A stretch of 64,000 nucleotides of DNA from Billgrantia ethanolica. Lineage in GTDB: Bacteria > Pseudomonadota > Gammaproteobacteria > Pseudomonadales > Halomonadaceae. Below, piece by piece: positions 8,874-17,930 of the stretch. Below the pieces are notes generated by a model. That model saw nothing but the letters and a program-made list of their open reading frames with translations. It was not told the DNA's origin and made no database searches. The stretch is taken from positions 558,001 to 622,000 of the forward strand of contig NZ_JABFTX010000002.1 in the NCBI RefSeq assembly GCF_021404305.1. Direction: 5' to 3'. Position 1 is the stretch's first letter, and each line of letters begins with the position of its first letter. A program made the translations under genes and the position numbers.

Positions 8874-8910
8874 GCAGTTGTCGCGGGGGAGGCGACCCCG
8901 CGACAACTGC
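8874..8910. terminator. Long perfect hairpin after the cupin gene
   Basis: Perfect 15-bp arms (8874-8888 and 8896-8910, GCAGTTGTCGCGGGG and its complement) enclose a 7-base loop nine bases past the cupin stop. There is no T-tract, so it may act as an mRNA 3' stabiliser or a Rho-assisted terminator rather than a classic intrinsic one. Confidence 0.5.
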
Positions 8911-9011
8911 ACTGGATGGTAACGTGCAGGGTGGTGCCTGTCGGGGCGGTGCTGTTGCAGTCGTGAGATAGCGCGCTAGCATGGCGGAAACCCCGCACGA
9001 GGAACGCCATC

Positions 9012-9431
9012 ATGTGGCATCAGCAGGAACTGCGCCTGGCGCCGCGCTCGCGCGGCTTTCATCTGATCACCGACGAGATCGCCACAGCGCTGGCCGAATT
9101 GCGCGAGGTGAAGGTCGGCCTGCTGCATCTGCAGCTGCTGCACACCTCGGCCTCGCTGACCCTCAACGAGAACGCGGACCCGGACGTGCGTCACGACCTC
9201 GACGCTTTCCTGCGCGAGCGCATCCCGGGGGATCTGCCCTATTTCCGCCACACCCTGGAGGGACCGGACGACATGCCCGCCCACGTCTGCGCCAGCCTGC
9301 TCGGCACCCAGTTGACCCTGGCGGTGCGCGACGGCCGCCTGGCGCTGGGCACCTGGCAGGGCATCTGGCTCGGCGAGCACCGTGACCACGGCGGCGCGCG
9401 GCGGCTGATCGCCACGTTGCAGGGCGAGTAG
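9012..9431 (+). CDS. yjbQ: YjbQ family protein (UPF0047)
   Basis: Small cytoplasmic beta-rich protein of 139 residues carrying the YjbQ/UPF0047 signatures: [19 protein letters not shown] in the middle, then [14 protein letters not shown], and the C-terminal [15 protein letters not shown]. Family members have weak thiamine-phosphate synthase activity and conserved histidines that may bind metal; the physiological reaction is not settled. GAGGA precedes the ATG. It stands alone, with its stop only six bases from the end of the converging SulP gene. Confidence 0.9.
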   Translation: MWHQQELRLAPRSRGFHLITDEIATALAELREVKVGLLHLQLLHTSASLTLNENADPDVRHDLDAFLRERIPGDLPYFRHTLEGPDDMPAHVCASLLGTQLTLAVRDGRLALGTWQGIWLGEHRDHGGARRLIATLQGE

Positions 9432-9437
9432 CGAGCT

Positions 9438-11183
9438 TCAAGCGGCCGGTGCGGCCAGCCACTGCTCCGCCAGTCGCCGGGCCTGGGCGGGCTGGCGCAC
9501 GGCGGCCAGGTGCCCGGCCTGACGCTTGACGCCGGCACGCTTGAGTTTGAGCACCATGCGTGCCGGCATGCCGATGAAGATCAGCCCCACCTGGCGCGCA
9601 CTCAGCTCCTCGACCAGCGACTGCAGGGCGACGATGGCCGTGGCATCCAGGCTCGGTACGTCGCGCATGTCGAGCATCACCACCCGTACGTCGGGGTCCA
9701 CCACGCGCAGCGACGATACGGCCTTCTCCGCGGCACCGAAGAACAGCGGCCCGTTGATGTCGTAGAGCGCCACCTGGCGCGGCAGGTCGCGGCTCTCCTC
9801 GTCCAGGCCCGGTTCCAGGCGGCGCGCATGGGTCAGGTGAGCCATGCGGCGAATGAACAGCGCCGCGGCAAGGCCGATGCCGACCGCCACCGCCAGCACC
9901 ATGTCGAACACCACCGTGAGCAGGAAGCAGATCACCAGAATGGCGACGTCGCTGCCCGGCGCGCTCTTCAAGGTGTGCATGAAGTGGCGCGCCTCGCTCA
10001 TGTTCCAGGCGATGATGAACAGCAGCGCTGCCAGCGCCGCCATCGGCACCAGGGCCAGCACGCCCGCCAGCGCCACCACCGCCAGCAGCACGACCAGCGC
10101 ATGGATCACCGCGGCCAGCGGCGAGAAGGCGCCGCTGCGCACGTTGGTGGCCGTCCGCGCCAGCGCCGCGGTGGCGGTGATGCCGCCGAAGAAGGGGGCG
10201 GCAATGTTACCCAGCCCCTGGCCGATCAGTTCGGCATTGGGGTCGTGGCGGGTGCGCGTCAGGCCGTCGGCCACCACCGCGCAGAGCAGCGACTCGATGG
10301 CCGCCAGCATGGCGATGGCCAAGGCCGGGCCGAGCAGCTCGCGGATCAGCGCGAAATCCACCGTGAGCGGCAGACCGTCCGGCCCCGGCAGGCGCCAGGG
10401 CAGCACCAGCCCGGGGGCGAAGGGCGGAATGCCGCTGCCGCTCTGGCCCTGGTATTCCCAGCTGAAACGCGACGCGATGGTCTCGACTTCCATGCCCCAC
10501 CAGGTGGCGGCCAGGGCAACCAATGTGCCCACCGCCAGGCCCACCAGCGGCGCCGGCACCGGCAGCTTCAAGCGCGGCCACAGGATCAGCGTGGCCAGCG
10601 TGATCAGCCCAATACCCAGATCGGCCGGCGCCACCCCCGGCGCGGCGCGTACGATGGCGGCGAGATTGTGCAGCGTGCTGTCGCCGAGTTCGACGCCGTC
10701 GAGCCCGAGAAAGTCGGGCAGTTGCAGCAGCGCGATCACCACGGCGATGCCGGCGGTGAATCCGAGCACCACCGGATAGGGCACGAACTGAATCAGGTTG
10801 CCCAATCGCGCCAGCCCCAGCGCCACCAGGATCAGCCCTGCCATCAGCGTGGCGATCAGCAGCCCGCCGAGCCCATGACTGGCGACGATGGGGAACAGGA
10901 TGACCACGAAGGCGGCGGTGGGTCCGGAGATGTTGAACCGCGAGCCGCCGGTGAGGGCGATGATGGCGCCGGCCACGATGGCGGTATACAGGCCGTGTTG
11001 TGGCGGCACACCGGTGGCGATGGCCAGGGCCATGGAGAGCGGCACCGCGACGATACCGATGGTCAGACCGGCCAGCAGGTCGCGCTTGAGCTCGGCCAGG
11101 CCGTAGCCCGCCCGCCAGGCGGCGAGCAGCGCGCTGCCGGGCAGGGGGAATCGAAAACCGGATGGGAGGCGGGAGCGGGCCAT
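9438..11183 (-). CDS. SulP-family anion transporter with STAS domain
   Basis: Inner-membrane carrier of the SLC26/SulP family, which moves sulfate, bicarbonate or dicarboxylates. The first about 430 residues hold multiple hydrophobic segments with the family motifs GLTIGIVAVPLSMALAIA near the N-terminus and GPTAAFVVIL. The last about 110 residues are a cytoplasmic STAS domain with a D-V-P-S-L-D-A-T core. I take the ATG at 11183 (581 aa); a GTG at 11243 would add 20 residues but has no ribosome site. An inverted repeat lies just upstream. No carbonic anhydrase or cys genes are adjacent, so the substrate cannot be told from context. Confidence 0.88.
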   Translation of the reverse strand: MARSRLPSGFRFPLPGSALLAAWRAGYGLAELKRDLLAGLTIGIVAVPLSMALAIATGVPPQHGLYTAIVAGAIIALTGGSRFNISGPTAAFVVILFPIVASHGLGGLLIATLMAGLILVALGLARLGNLIQFVPYPVVLGFTAGIAVVIALLQLPDFLGLDGVELGDSTLHNLAAIVRAAPGVAPADLGIGLITLATLILWPRLKLPVPAPLVGLAVGTLVALAATWWGMEVETIASRFSWEYQGQSGSGIPPFAPGLVLPWRLPGPDGLPLTVDFALIRELLGPALAIAMLAAIESLLCAVVADGLTRTRHDPNAELIGQGLGNIAAPFFGGITATAALARTATNVRSGAFSPLAAVIHALVVLLAVVALAGVLALVPMAALAALLFIIAWNMSEARHFMHTLKSAPGSDVAILVICFLLTVVFDMVLAVAVGIGLAAALFIRRMAHLTHARRLEPGLDEESRDLPRQVALYDINGPLFFGAAEKAVSSLRVVDPDVRVVMLDMRDVPSLDATAIVALQSLVEELSARQVGLIFIGMPARMVLKLKRAGVKRQAGHLAAVRQPAQARRLAEQWLAAPAA

Positions 11184-11206
11184 GGCGATACCGAGAGAGG
11201 TGCAAG

Positions 11207-11222
11207 GTAACGATAACGTTAC
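11207..11222. promoter_or_regulatory. Inverted repeat upstream of the SulP gene
   Basis: GTAACG-ATAA-CGTTAC, six-base perfect arms, centred about 31 bases before the chosen start codon. Possible operator or mRNA leader structure; no regulator is encoded next to it. Confidence 0.3.
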
Positions 11223-11266
11223 TCCTGCATATTGCGACGCCACAAGGCGGCAAACGTCTATTCCCC

Positions 11267-11299
11267 AAAAGAGAACGGCGACACCCTAAGGTGTCGCCG
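11267..11299 (-). terminator. Intrinsic terminator of betT
   Basis: On the minus strand a perfect 10-bp stem (CGGCGACACC / GGTGTCGCCG, 4-base loop; 11276-11299) is followed by TTCTCTTTT. It lies 20 bases beyond the betT stop codon. Confidence 0.82.
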
Positions 11300-11319
11300 C
11301 GCTAGGTCAAGCGAGCCGG

Positions 11320-13365
11320 TCAGGCCGGGCTGGCGTCCGCCGGCGGCTCGCCTACCGCCCCCGGCATGGCCTGCACGCCACCGCCCTGGTCGGCCAGGGC
11401 CAGGAAATGCAGATGGCGCTCGTACTCCGAGAGCACGTCGGCGATCACCTGGCCGCGGGTGAAGCCGTTGAGATCCTTCTCCTGGCCGCCCTCGGCCAGA
11501 TAGACGTCGAGCCGCACATAGTAGTCGTCGTCCGCCGGCAGGAAGCTCGGTGTACGCATGCGGTGCGGACATACTTGATAGACGAAGCTGGCAGCATTCT
11601 CCAGGTCCACCTGCAGGGTCAGGCAGGGCAGCGCCTCGCCTTCGAGCTGCTCCTCGCTCACGTTGGCCTCCTGGCCGCGGCTTTCGAGTTCCTGGGCGAA
11701 CTGCGTCAGCGCCGGGCGAATGGCGTGCTCGATGGTGGCAGCGGCGCCGGCGCGGGTAGAGGTGTCCAGGGCGCGGTCGAGACGCTCGCGCCAGTCGCCG
11801 CCCGGGGCGGTGCCGGCGATGCGGCGGCGCGCTTCGGCCTTGTTGCCCTCCAGCTTCAGCGCCTTGTACATGCCGAGCATGATGGCGAATATCACCAGCG
11901 AGAAGGGCAGGGCGGTGATCACCACCGCGCTCTGCAGCGCCGCCAGGCCACCCGCCATGAGCAGTGCCACCGTTACAAGACCGATCACCGCCGACCAGAA
12001 GATGCGCAGCCTGATCGGGGCGTCGTGGTTCACGTCGGACAGGATCGAGGTGAAGTTCGCCAGTACCAGCGCGCCGGAGTCGGCCGAGGTGATGAAGAAA
12101 ACGATGCCGAGCACGGTCACTACCGCGGCGGTGATGCCGACCCAGGGGTAGTATTCGAGCAGCGTGTACATGGTGGTCTGCGGAGTGTTCAGGGCCTGTT
12201 CGCCGAGCTCGACGACGCCCTGGTTGGCCACCAGTTCAATGCCGCTGTTACCGAACACCGACATCCACACCATCATGAACGCCAGCGGAATGCCCAGTGC
12301 CCCGGCGACGAACTGGCGGATGGTGCGACCGCGCGAGATGCGTGCCAGGAACAGGCCGACGAAGGGCGTCCAGGCGATCCACCAGCCCCAGAAGAAGATC
12401 GTCCACCACATCTTCCACTCGTTGGCCTCGTCGCCGGCGAAGGCGTAGGTGTTGAAGCTCATGGCCACGAAGCTGGAGAGGTAGTCGCCGGCGTTGTTCA
12501 CCGCCATGTCGAGCAGCTGCAGGGTGTGGCCCTGGAACAGCACGAACAGCAGCAGCGCGAGCGCCAGCAGCATGTTGAACTCCGACAGCCGGCGGATGCC
12601 CTTCTCCACCCCGCTGACCACCGAGATGGTGGCGAGTACCACCACCAGTGCGATCAGGATCACCTGCACCGAGAGGCTCTCGGGCACGTCGAACATATAG
12701 GCCAGGCCGTAGTTGAGCTGCATCACACCGATGCCGAGGCTGGTGGCGATACCGAACACGGTGGAGATCACCGCGGTGATGTCCACGGCGTTGCCGATGG
12801 GGCCGTGGATGCGCTTGCCCAGCAGCGGGTAGAGTGCGCTGCGGATGGCCAGCGGCAGGCGGTGGCGATAGCTGAAGTAGGCCAGCGCCATGCCCATCAG
12901 CACGTAGAGCCCCCAGCCGGAAAGCCCCCAGTGCATGAAGGTCTGGACCACGGCGGCGCGCATGGCCTCCTGGCTTTCGGGCGCCAGGTCGGGCGGGGCC
13001 AGATAGTGAGCCACCGGCTCGGCGACGCTGAAGAACAGCAGGTCGATGCCGATGCCGGCGGCGAACAGCATGGCCGCCCAGGAGAGCGTCGAGAACTCCG
13101 GCCGCGAGTGATCGGGACCGAGGCGTATGCGGCCGAAGCGCGACATGCCGATGGCGATCACGAAGACCAGGTAGGCCAGCACCGCCAGCATGTAGTACCA
13201 GCCGAAGGTTTCGCTGACCCAGGCCAGGCCGGCATCGAAGAAGGCACCGGCCTGGTCGGTGAAGGTCATGGTGAGGACGAGAAAGACCAGTATGCCGGCC
13301 ATCGAGCCGTGGAAGACCACGGGGTTGAGCCGATCGCGACGCTCGCTGGATAGGTTCTGCGCCAT
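11320..13365 (-). CDS. betT: BCCT-family choline/betaine transporter BetT
   Basis: Inner-membrane sodium- or proton-coupled carrier of quaternary ammonium osmolytes. The 681 residues include about twelve hydrophobic helices and the tryptophan-rich signature of the family (WWTIFFWGWWIAWTPFVG) near residues 330-350. A long hydrophilic C-terminal tail (about 180 residues) is typical of BetT-type carriers, where it senses osmolality. I chose the ATG at 13365 because AAGGAG lies upstream at good spacing; the ATG at 13407 has no ribosome site. A palindrome resembling a BetI operator sits about 240 bases upstream. In a halophile it would import choline for glycine betaine synthesis, although betAB are not in the window. 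Confidence 0.92.
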   Translation of the reverse strand: MAQNLSSERRDRLNPVVFHGSMAGILVFLVLTMTFTDQAGAFFDAGLAWVSETFGWYYMLAVLAYLVFVIAIGMSRFGRIRLGPDHSRPEFSTLSWAAMLFAAGIGIDLLFFSVAEPVAHYLAPPDLAPESQEAMRAAVVQTFMHWGLSGWGLYVLMGMALAYFSYRHRLPLAIRSALYPLLGKRIHGPIGNAVDITAVISTVFGIATSLGIGVMQLNYGLAYMFDVPESLSVQVILIALVVVLATISVVSGVEKGIRRLSEFNMLLALALLLFVLFQGHTLQLLDMAVNNAGDYLSSFVAMSFNTYAFAGDEANEWKMWWTIFFWGWWIAWTPFVGLFLARISRGRTIRQFVAGALGIPLAFMMVWMSVFGNSGIELVANQGVVELGEQALNTPQTTMYTLLEYYPWVGITAAVVTVLGIVFFITSADSGALVLANFTSILSDVNHDAPIRLRIFWSAVIGLVTVALLMAGGLAALQSAVVITALPFSLVIFAIMLGMYKALKLEGNKAEARRRIAGTAPGGDWRERLDRALDTSTRAGAAATIEHAIRPALTQFAQELESRGQEANVSEEQLEGEALPCLTLQVDLENAASFVYQVCPHRMRTPSFLPADDDYYVRLDVYLAEGGQEKDLNGFTRGQVIADVLSEYERHLHFLALADQGGGVQAMPGAVGEPPADASPA

Positions 13366-13596
13366 GTAGGCGAACTCCTTTCCGAAGTGAATGAACCCTT
13401 CCGCCATTCCCTGTCGAGACGTGCTCTGGATTGTTCCTCACAATCGAAAGCACGCCTGAGGACCACTCAATGTTTCAGACCTGACGGGACCGTCGGCGAC
13501 TACCGAAGCCGAAAGTGATCGTTCGTACGCCGCTGTGGCGGGATTGGAATGATGGCGTCAGGGCTGACAACTTCATGGCGGAAGGCCGCTCTTATT

Positions 13597-13614
13597 TTTG
13601 AATGAACGTTCAAA
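13597..13614. promoter_or_regulatory. BetI/TetR-like operator palindrome
   Basis: TTTGAATGAACGTTCAAA contains the perfect 10-bp palindrome TGAACGTTCA within an AT-rich flank. It resembles TetR-family sites of the BetI type, which control choline uptake genes such as the adjacent betT. No betI gene is in the window. Confidence 0.42.
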
Positions 13615-13649
13615 TAAAATACGCGCTTTGCCTGTGCCCTTCAACCCTG

Positions 13650-13677
13650 CGTTAACAGATTCAGGCGAAACGTTAAC
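13650..13677. promoter_or_regulatory. Direct repeats CGTTAAC spaced by two helical turns
   Basis: CGTTAAC occurs at 13650-13656 and again at 13671-13677, each containing the palindrome GTTAAC. The 21-base period puts both on one face of the helix, as expected of a regulator-binding site for the TRAP operon. Confidence 0.3.
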
Positions 13678-13863
13678 TGAGCCTACGTAAAGTTCGCTTG
13701 CAGGCTTACTTACCCCAGCTATACCTGATGTAACCGACTGCAAGTCAGGGAACATGCACGCTATGCCAGTATCGGCATGGATGCTTTCGGGAAGACCGCT
13801 CGGACCGATGCCGGCTCGAGCGGGTAAGCAGTACAACGATAACGATTGTTTCCGGAGTATCTG

Positions 13864-15063
13864 ATGGCTCATAAAAAGAAAGCGCCCGCGGCCCAGGCCG
13901 GCGGGCAGAGCACCAGCGAGAGCAAATCCACCACCGACACCTCACGTCGTCGTTTTCTCACGGGATCGGCAGCGGCCGTGGGGGCCGGGGCAGCCGCCGC
14001 GGTGGGTTTCCCCAGCATCGCCGTGGCCCAGACCACCACGCTGCGTTTCCAGAGTACCTGGCCCAACCAGGATATCTTCCATGAGTTCGCCGCCGACTAC
14101 GTGCGCATCGTCAATGAGATGTCCGGCGGTCGTCTGCGGCTCAACCTGCTGCCGGCCGGTGCCGTGGTGGGGGCGCTGCAGTTGCAGGATGCGGTGATCT
14201 CCGGCGCGCTCGACGGCGGCCACGGCGTGACGGCCTATTGGTACGGCAAGCACAAGGCCTTTTCGCTGTTCGGCACGCCACCACCCTTCGGTTGGGATGC
14301 CCATCAGTTCCTTGCCTGGTACTGGACCGGCGGCGGCATGGAACTCTACGGCGAGCTGCTGGATATGCTCGAGCTGCCGCTGGTGGGCTACCAGACCGGC
14401 CCCATGCCGACCCAGGCGCTGGGCTGGTTCAAGGAACCGATTCGCAGTGCCGACGACCTGCGCGGGCTGAAGTACCGCACCGTGGGCCTGGCGGCCGATC
14501 TGATGCGCGAGTTCGGCGCAGCCGTGACCATCATGGGCGGTGGCGACATCGTGCCGGCCATGGACCGTGGCCTGCTCGACGGCGCCGAGTTCAACAACCC
14601 CTCGTCGGATCGATTGCTCGGCTTCCCCGACGTCAGCAAGACCTGGATGCTGCGCAGCTATCACCAGGACTGCGAGGCGTTCGAGATCATCTTCAACAAG
14701 ACCAAGCACGACAGCCTGCCCGAGGAGTTCCAGGCCATTCTGCAGTATGCCGCCAAGGCGGCCTCTTCCGAGATGTACTGGAAGGCCATGGAGCGCTATC
14801 CGCGCGATCTCAACGGTATGCGCGAACAGCAGGGGGTGCAGACCTACATCACGCCCAACTCGGTGCTGCAGGCCCAGCTCGAGGCGTGGGACAAGGTGAT
14901 CGAGAACGAGTCACGCGACGAGTTCTTCAAGAAAGTGGTCGATCATCAGCGGGAATACTGTGATCGCGTCGTGGGTTACCACCTCGAGCACACCACGCCC
15001 AAGGAGCCGGCCTACGTGCACTTCTTCGGCAAGTCGCCAACCGATACCTCAACCATCCTGTGA
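13864..15063 (+). CDS. dctP: TRAP transporter substrate-binding protein (DctP/TakP type)
   Basis: Periplasmic solute receptor of a tripartite ATP-independent transporter. The 399-residue protein starts with a lysine-rich tail and a twin-arginine signal (SRRRFLTGSAAAV, residues 26-38), so it is folded before export by Tat, which is common in the TakP subgroup that binds 2-oxo acids or other small carboxylates. The mature part has the expected TRFQSTWP-like opening, RSADDLRGLKYRT and the arginine region that grips the substrate carboxylate. I start at 13864, which has GGAG seven bases upstream. It is followed by the two membrane subunits in the same direction. The exact substrate is not readable; it is not the ectoine receptor TeaA. 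Confidence 0.9.
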   Translation: MAHKKKAPAAQAGGQSTSESKSTTDTSRRRFLTGSAAAVGAGAAAAVGFPSIAVAQTTTLRFQSTWPNQDIFHEFAADYVRIVNEMSGGRLRLNLLPAGAVVGALQLQDAVISGALDGGHGVTAYWYGKHKAFSLFGTPPPFGWDAHQFLAWYWTGGGMELYGELLDMLELPLVGYQTGPMPTQALGWFKEPIRSADDLRGLKYRTVGLAADLMREFGAAVTIMGGGDIVPAMDRGLLDGAEFNNPSSDRLLGFPDVSKTWMLRSYHQDCEAFEIIFNKTKHDSLPEEFQAILQYAAKAASSEMYWKAMERYPRDLNGMREQQGVQTYITPNSVLQAQLEAWDKVIENESRDEFFKKVVDHQREYCDRVVGYHLEHTTPKEPAYVHFFGKSPTDTSTIL

Positions 15064-15130
15064 GCTGCCGGGCCTGCGGGCTCGGGTGTCAGTTGCCCGG
15101 TGCAGGACGTCACCGGGTTCATGTTCCGCC

Positions 15131-15156
15131 CTGCGCCGCCCCGATGGGCGGCGCAG
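15131..15156 (+). terminator. Intercistronic hairpin between dctP and dctQ
   Basis: An 11-bp perfect stem (CTGCGCCGCCC / GGGCGGCGCAG, loop CGAT) without T-tract lies 17 bases before dctQ. It could partially terminate or protect the upstream mRNA so that more binding protein than permease is made. Confidence 0.5.
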
Positions 15157-15173
15157 GATGGTGAGAGGTGACC

Positions 15174-15770
15174 ATGCGTTTCGTGTTCTTCATCGACCAT
15201 CTCAGTACCTGGGTGGGCAAGACCTTCGCCTGGGCGATCCTGATCCTCACGCTGGTGGTGAGCTACGAGGTCTTCATGCGCTATGCCATGGGGGCGCCGA
15301 CCACCTGGGCCTACGACACCAGCTACATGCTCTACGGCACCCTGTTCATGATGAGCGGCGCCTATGCGCTGGCCCATAACGCCCACGTGCGTGCCGACGT
15401 GGTGTCGCGCTACTTCCCCATCCGCGTCCAGGCCGGGCTGGAACTCGCGCTCTACCTGCTGTTCTTCTACCCCGGCATCTTCGCGCTGCTGTTCTACGGC
15501 TGGGACTTCTTCGCCATCTCCTACCGTCAGAACGAGCACAGCTCCTATACGCCCGGTGGCCCGCCCATCTGGCCCTACAAGTTCGTGATTCCCGCCTGCG
15601 CGGCGCTGCTGGCCCTGCAGGGGGTGGCGGAAGTGACCCGCTGCGTGATGTGCCTCATGCATGGCAAGTGGCCGCGTCGGCTGGGTGACGTGGAGGAGAT
15701 CGCCATTCCCATCAACAAGGAGGCGGAGATCAAGGCCGCCCAGGAACAGTCAGGGGAGCCCCGCCAATGA
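15174..15770 (+). CDS. dctQ: TRAP transporter small permease DctQ
   Basis: Inner-membrane small subunit (198 aa) with four predicted hydrophobic helices and the family's W-V-G-K-T-F-A-W opening and N-x-H-V-R-x-D motif (NAHVRADVV). It pairs with the large DctM subunit to form the transport domain. The ATG at 15174 is preceded by AGAGGTG; a GTG six bases upstream is less likely. Its last four bases overlap the start of dctM (ATGA), showing translational coupling. Confidence 0.92.
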   Translation: MRFVFFIDHLSTWVGKTFAWAILILTLVVSYEVFMRYAMGAPTTWAYDTSYMLYGTLFMMSGAYALAHNAHVRADVVSRYFPIRVQAGLELALYLLFFYPGIFALLFYGWDFFAISYRQNEHSSYTPGGPPIWPYKFVIPACAALLALQGVAEVTRCVMCLMHGKWPRRLGDVEEIAIPINKEAEIKAAQEQSGEPRQ

Positions 15771-17086
15771 GCGAGCCGGAAATCGGTATCCTGATGCTGG
15801 GCATGCTGATCGTGCTGATCATGCTCGGCTTTCCCATCGCCTTCACGTTGATCGCCATGGGCATCGGCTTCGGCTACTTTGCCATCGGTGACATCATCTT
15901 CTCGCTGCTGGTGCAACGCGCCTACGGGGTCATGTCCAACGACGTGCTGATCGCCGTGCCGCTATTCCTGTTCATGGGCTATATGGTGGAGCGGGCCAAC
16001 ATTCTAGACCGGCTGTTCGCCAGCCTGCAGCTTGCCGCTCGCGGCATGCCCGCCTCGCTGGCGGTGGCCAGCCTGATCACCTGTGCGCTGTTCGCCACCG
16101 CCACCGGCATCGTCGGGGCCGTGGTGACGCTGATGGGGCTGCTGGCGCTGCCTGCCATGCTCAATGCGGGCTACGACAAGCGCATGTCGAGCGGGGTGAT
16201 CTGTGCCGGGGGCTGCCTCGGTATCCTGATCCCGCCGAGCATCATGCTGATCCTCTACGGGGCAATGGCGGGCGTCTCGGTGGTACGCCTGTATGCCGCG
16301 GCGCTGATTCCCGGGCTGCTGCTGGCGGGGCTCTATATCGTCTACGTGATGGGACGGGCGATGATCAACCCCAAGGTGGCGCCGAAGCTGTCGGCGGAGA
16401 AGCTCGACGTGCCCCTGGGTGAGGTCTACTGGGGGCTGCTGACCTCATTCGTGCCGCTGTTCGTGCTGATCATGTCGGTGCTGGGGGCCATCCTCTTCGG
16501 TCTGGCCACGCCCCACGAAGCCGCCGGTATCGGCGCGCTGGGTGCCATTCTGCTGGCGGCGGCCTACCGCCAGCTGACCCTGGCACGACTGCGCGAGGCA
16601 GTGTTTCTCACTGCGCGCACCAGCGCCATGGTGTGCTGGCTGTTCGTCGGTTCGTGGATCTTCTCCTCGGTGTTCTCGCTGCTCGACGGACACTCGCTGA
16701 TCGAACACTGGATCAGCGGGCTATCGCTGACGCCGCTGCAGTTCCTGCTGCTCGCCCAGCTGATGATCTTCATCCTCGGCTGGCCGCTGGAATGGACCGA
16801 GATCATCATCATCTTCGTGCCGATCTTCCTGCCGCTGCTGCACCTGTTCGGTATAGATCCGCTGTTCTTCGGCGTGCTAGTGGCGCTCAACATCCAGACC
16901 TCGTTCCTGACGCCACCCATGGCGATGTCGGCCTTCTACCTGAAGGGCATCTCGCCCAAGGGCATCGAACTCAACGACATCTTCATCGGCATCGCACCGT
17001 TCCTGCTGCTGGTGTTCGTGGCCATGTTCATTCTCTACATGGTACCGAGCATCGTGTTCTGGCTGCCGGGGGTGCTCTACAACTGA
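15767..17086 (+). CDS. dctM: TRAP transporter large permease DctM
   Basis: Inner-membrane subunit (439 aa) with about twelve hydrophobic segments that carries the sodium-coupled transport path. The family motifs are visible, including a GFPIAFTLI start, NDVLIAVPLFLFMGY, a cytoplasmic LGILIPPSIMLILYG loop and the second inverted-repeat copy near FLTPPMAMSAFYLKG. It overlaps dctQ by four bases and closes the three-gene operon. A GC-rich hairpin follows at 17108-17134. Confidence 0.93.
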   Translation: MSEPEIGILMLGMLIVLIMLGFPIAFTLIAMGIGFGYFAIGDIIFSLLVQRAYGVMSNDVLIAVPLFLFMGYMVERANILDRLFASLQLAARGMPASLAVASLITCALFATATGIVGAVVTLMGLLALPAMLNAGYDKRMSSGVICAGGCLGILIPPSIMLILYGAMAGVSVVRLYAAALIPGLLLAGLYIVYVMGRAMINPKVAPKLSAEKLDVPLGEVYWGLLTSFVPLFVLIMSVLGAILFGLATPHEAAGIGALGAILLAAAYRQLTLARLREAVFLTARTSAMVCWLFVGSWIFSSVFSLLDGHSLIEHWISGLSLTPLQFLLLAQLMIFILGWPLEWTEIIIIFVPIFLPLLHLFGIDPLFFGVLVALNIQTSFLTPPMAMSAFYLKGISPKGIELNDIFIGIAPFLLLVFVAMFILYMVPSIVFWLPGVLYN

Positions 17087-17107
17087 GCGTGACGAGGGCG
17101 CAACGCA

Positions 17108-17134
17108 GCGGGCCCGGCAAAATGCCGGGCCCGC
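17108..17134. terminator. Bidirectional hairpin between converging dctM and spy-like genes
   Basis: Perfect 12-bp stem (GCGGGCCCGGCA / TGCCGGGCCCGC) with an AAA loop, placed midway between two converging stop codons. T-tracts are lacking on both strands. Confidence 0.6.
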
Positions 17135-17165
17135 TCGTGTCACACACCATATCGCAGCCTGGCGA

Positions 17166-17810
17166 TCAGCCGCGGCCGTGATGTTTGTGGCCTTTGTGCT
17201 TGCCCTGCTGCATGAAGGCCTTGAGGGCGTCGATCTGCTCTTCGGTGAGCACTTCCGAGAGGGCCTCGTGATGCTCATCGCGCAGTTCCTGCCACGCCTC
17301 GCGACGCTCCTCGCGGGAGTCGAACTCCTGATCGCGCAGTTCCTGCATATCGGCATACAGGGATTCGCGCAGTTCGGTCAGCCGCTCGCGCTCTTCGTCG
17401 GAAAGCTCCCAGCTGTCGACCAGGGTGGTCAGGCGCTGCTGCATGCTCTGACGACGCTCACCGCCACGCTCGGCGCGGTGCTCCTGGCGCATCTCGCGCT
17501 TAGCCTCGCGCAAGGCTTCACGCTGCTCCTCGTCGAGGAGCTCGTCCATGCGCTCGCGGTGCTGCTCGTGCAGCTCGCGCAGCGCCTGCATGTGCTCATT
17601 GTGAGCCTCTTCCAGGGCGCTGCGGGTCTCCTCGTCGAGCCCGGCGCGCTCGAACAGGGCCTGACGGCGCTCCTGGAAGCGCTCGTGGCGCTGCTCGTGC
17701 CAGCCGCCTTCGCCCTGTCCGGGAGCGGCCACCGCGGCCAGCGACATGGGGGCGATGGCGACGGCGAGCAGGGCGGGCATCAGCATGTTTCGGGTAATGG
17801 TACGGCGCAT
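17166..17810 (-). CDS. Spy/CpxP-like periplasmic protein
   Basis: Exported, almost wholly helical protein of 214 residues. The N-terminal signal peptide ends near AVAAP (26-30). The mature part is extremely rich in Glu, Arg, Gln and His, with two LTxxQ-like motifs (LLDEEQREAL and VLTEEQIDAL) seen in the Spy/CpxP family, and it ends in a lysine/histidine-rich tail (GKHKGHKHHGRG) that could bind metal. Spy-type proteins act as periplasmic chaperones or dampen two-component sensors. The ATG at 17810 has GAAGGAG upstream. It lies 120 bases after the response regulator of an RND efflux/two-component operon, so it is probably a member or target of that system. Confidence 0.82.
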   Translation of the reverse strand: MRRTITRNMLMPALLAVAIAPMSLAAVAAPGQGEGGWHEQRHERFQERRQALFERAGLDEETRSALEEAHNEHMQALRELHEQHRERMDELLDEEQREALREAKREMRQEHRAERGGERRQSMQQRLTTLVDSWELSDEERERLTELRESLYADMQELRDQEFDSREERREAWQELRDEHHEALSEVLTEEQIDALKAFMQQGKHKGHKHHGRG

Positions 17811-17930
17811 GCGAGTGACTCCTTCACGTTGAGTGGATGCTTGCAGTGTCGTACGGCCCTGTGCAACCAAGTTGCACAAAACGTGCAATGAGTATGGGTT
17901 CGGATGCCGATACGGGACAAATGAGCCTCT

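Larger units (their letters stand above)
13366..13863. other. Divergent control region between betT and the TRAP operon
   Basis: This 498-base spacer contains no credible gene. It is less GC-rich in its middle, and holds a TGAACGTTCA palindrome (13603-13612) and two CGTTAAC direct repeats 21 bases apart (13650, 13671), listed separately. The TRAP gene has GGAG at 13853-13856. Confidence 0.6.

Noticed and set aside
11184..11243. GTG start giving a 601-residue SulP protein
   Set aside because: No ribosome site precedes the GTG, and the added residues cover an inverted repeat more likely to be regulatory.
13864..17086. TRAP operon as the ectoine transporter TeaABC
   Set aside because: The receptor has a Tat signal and TakP-like sequence rather than TeaA features, and the operon is far from the doe genes.
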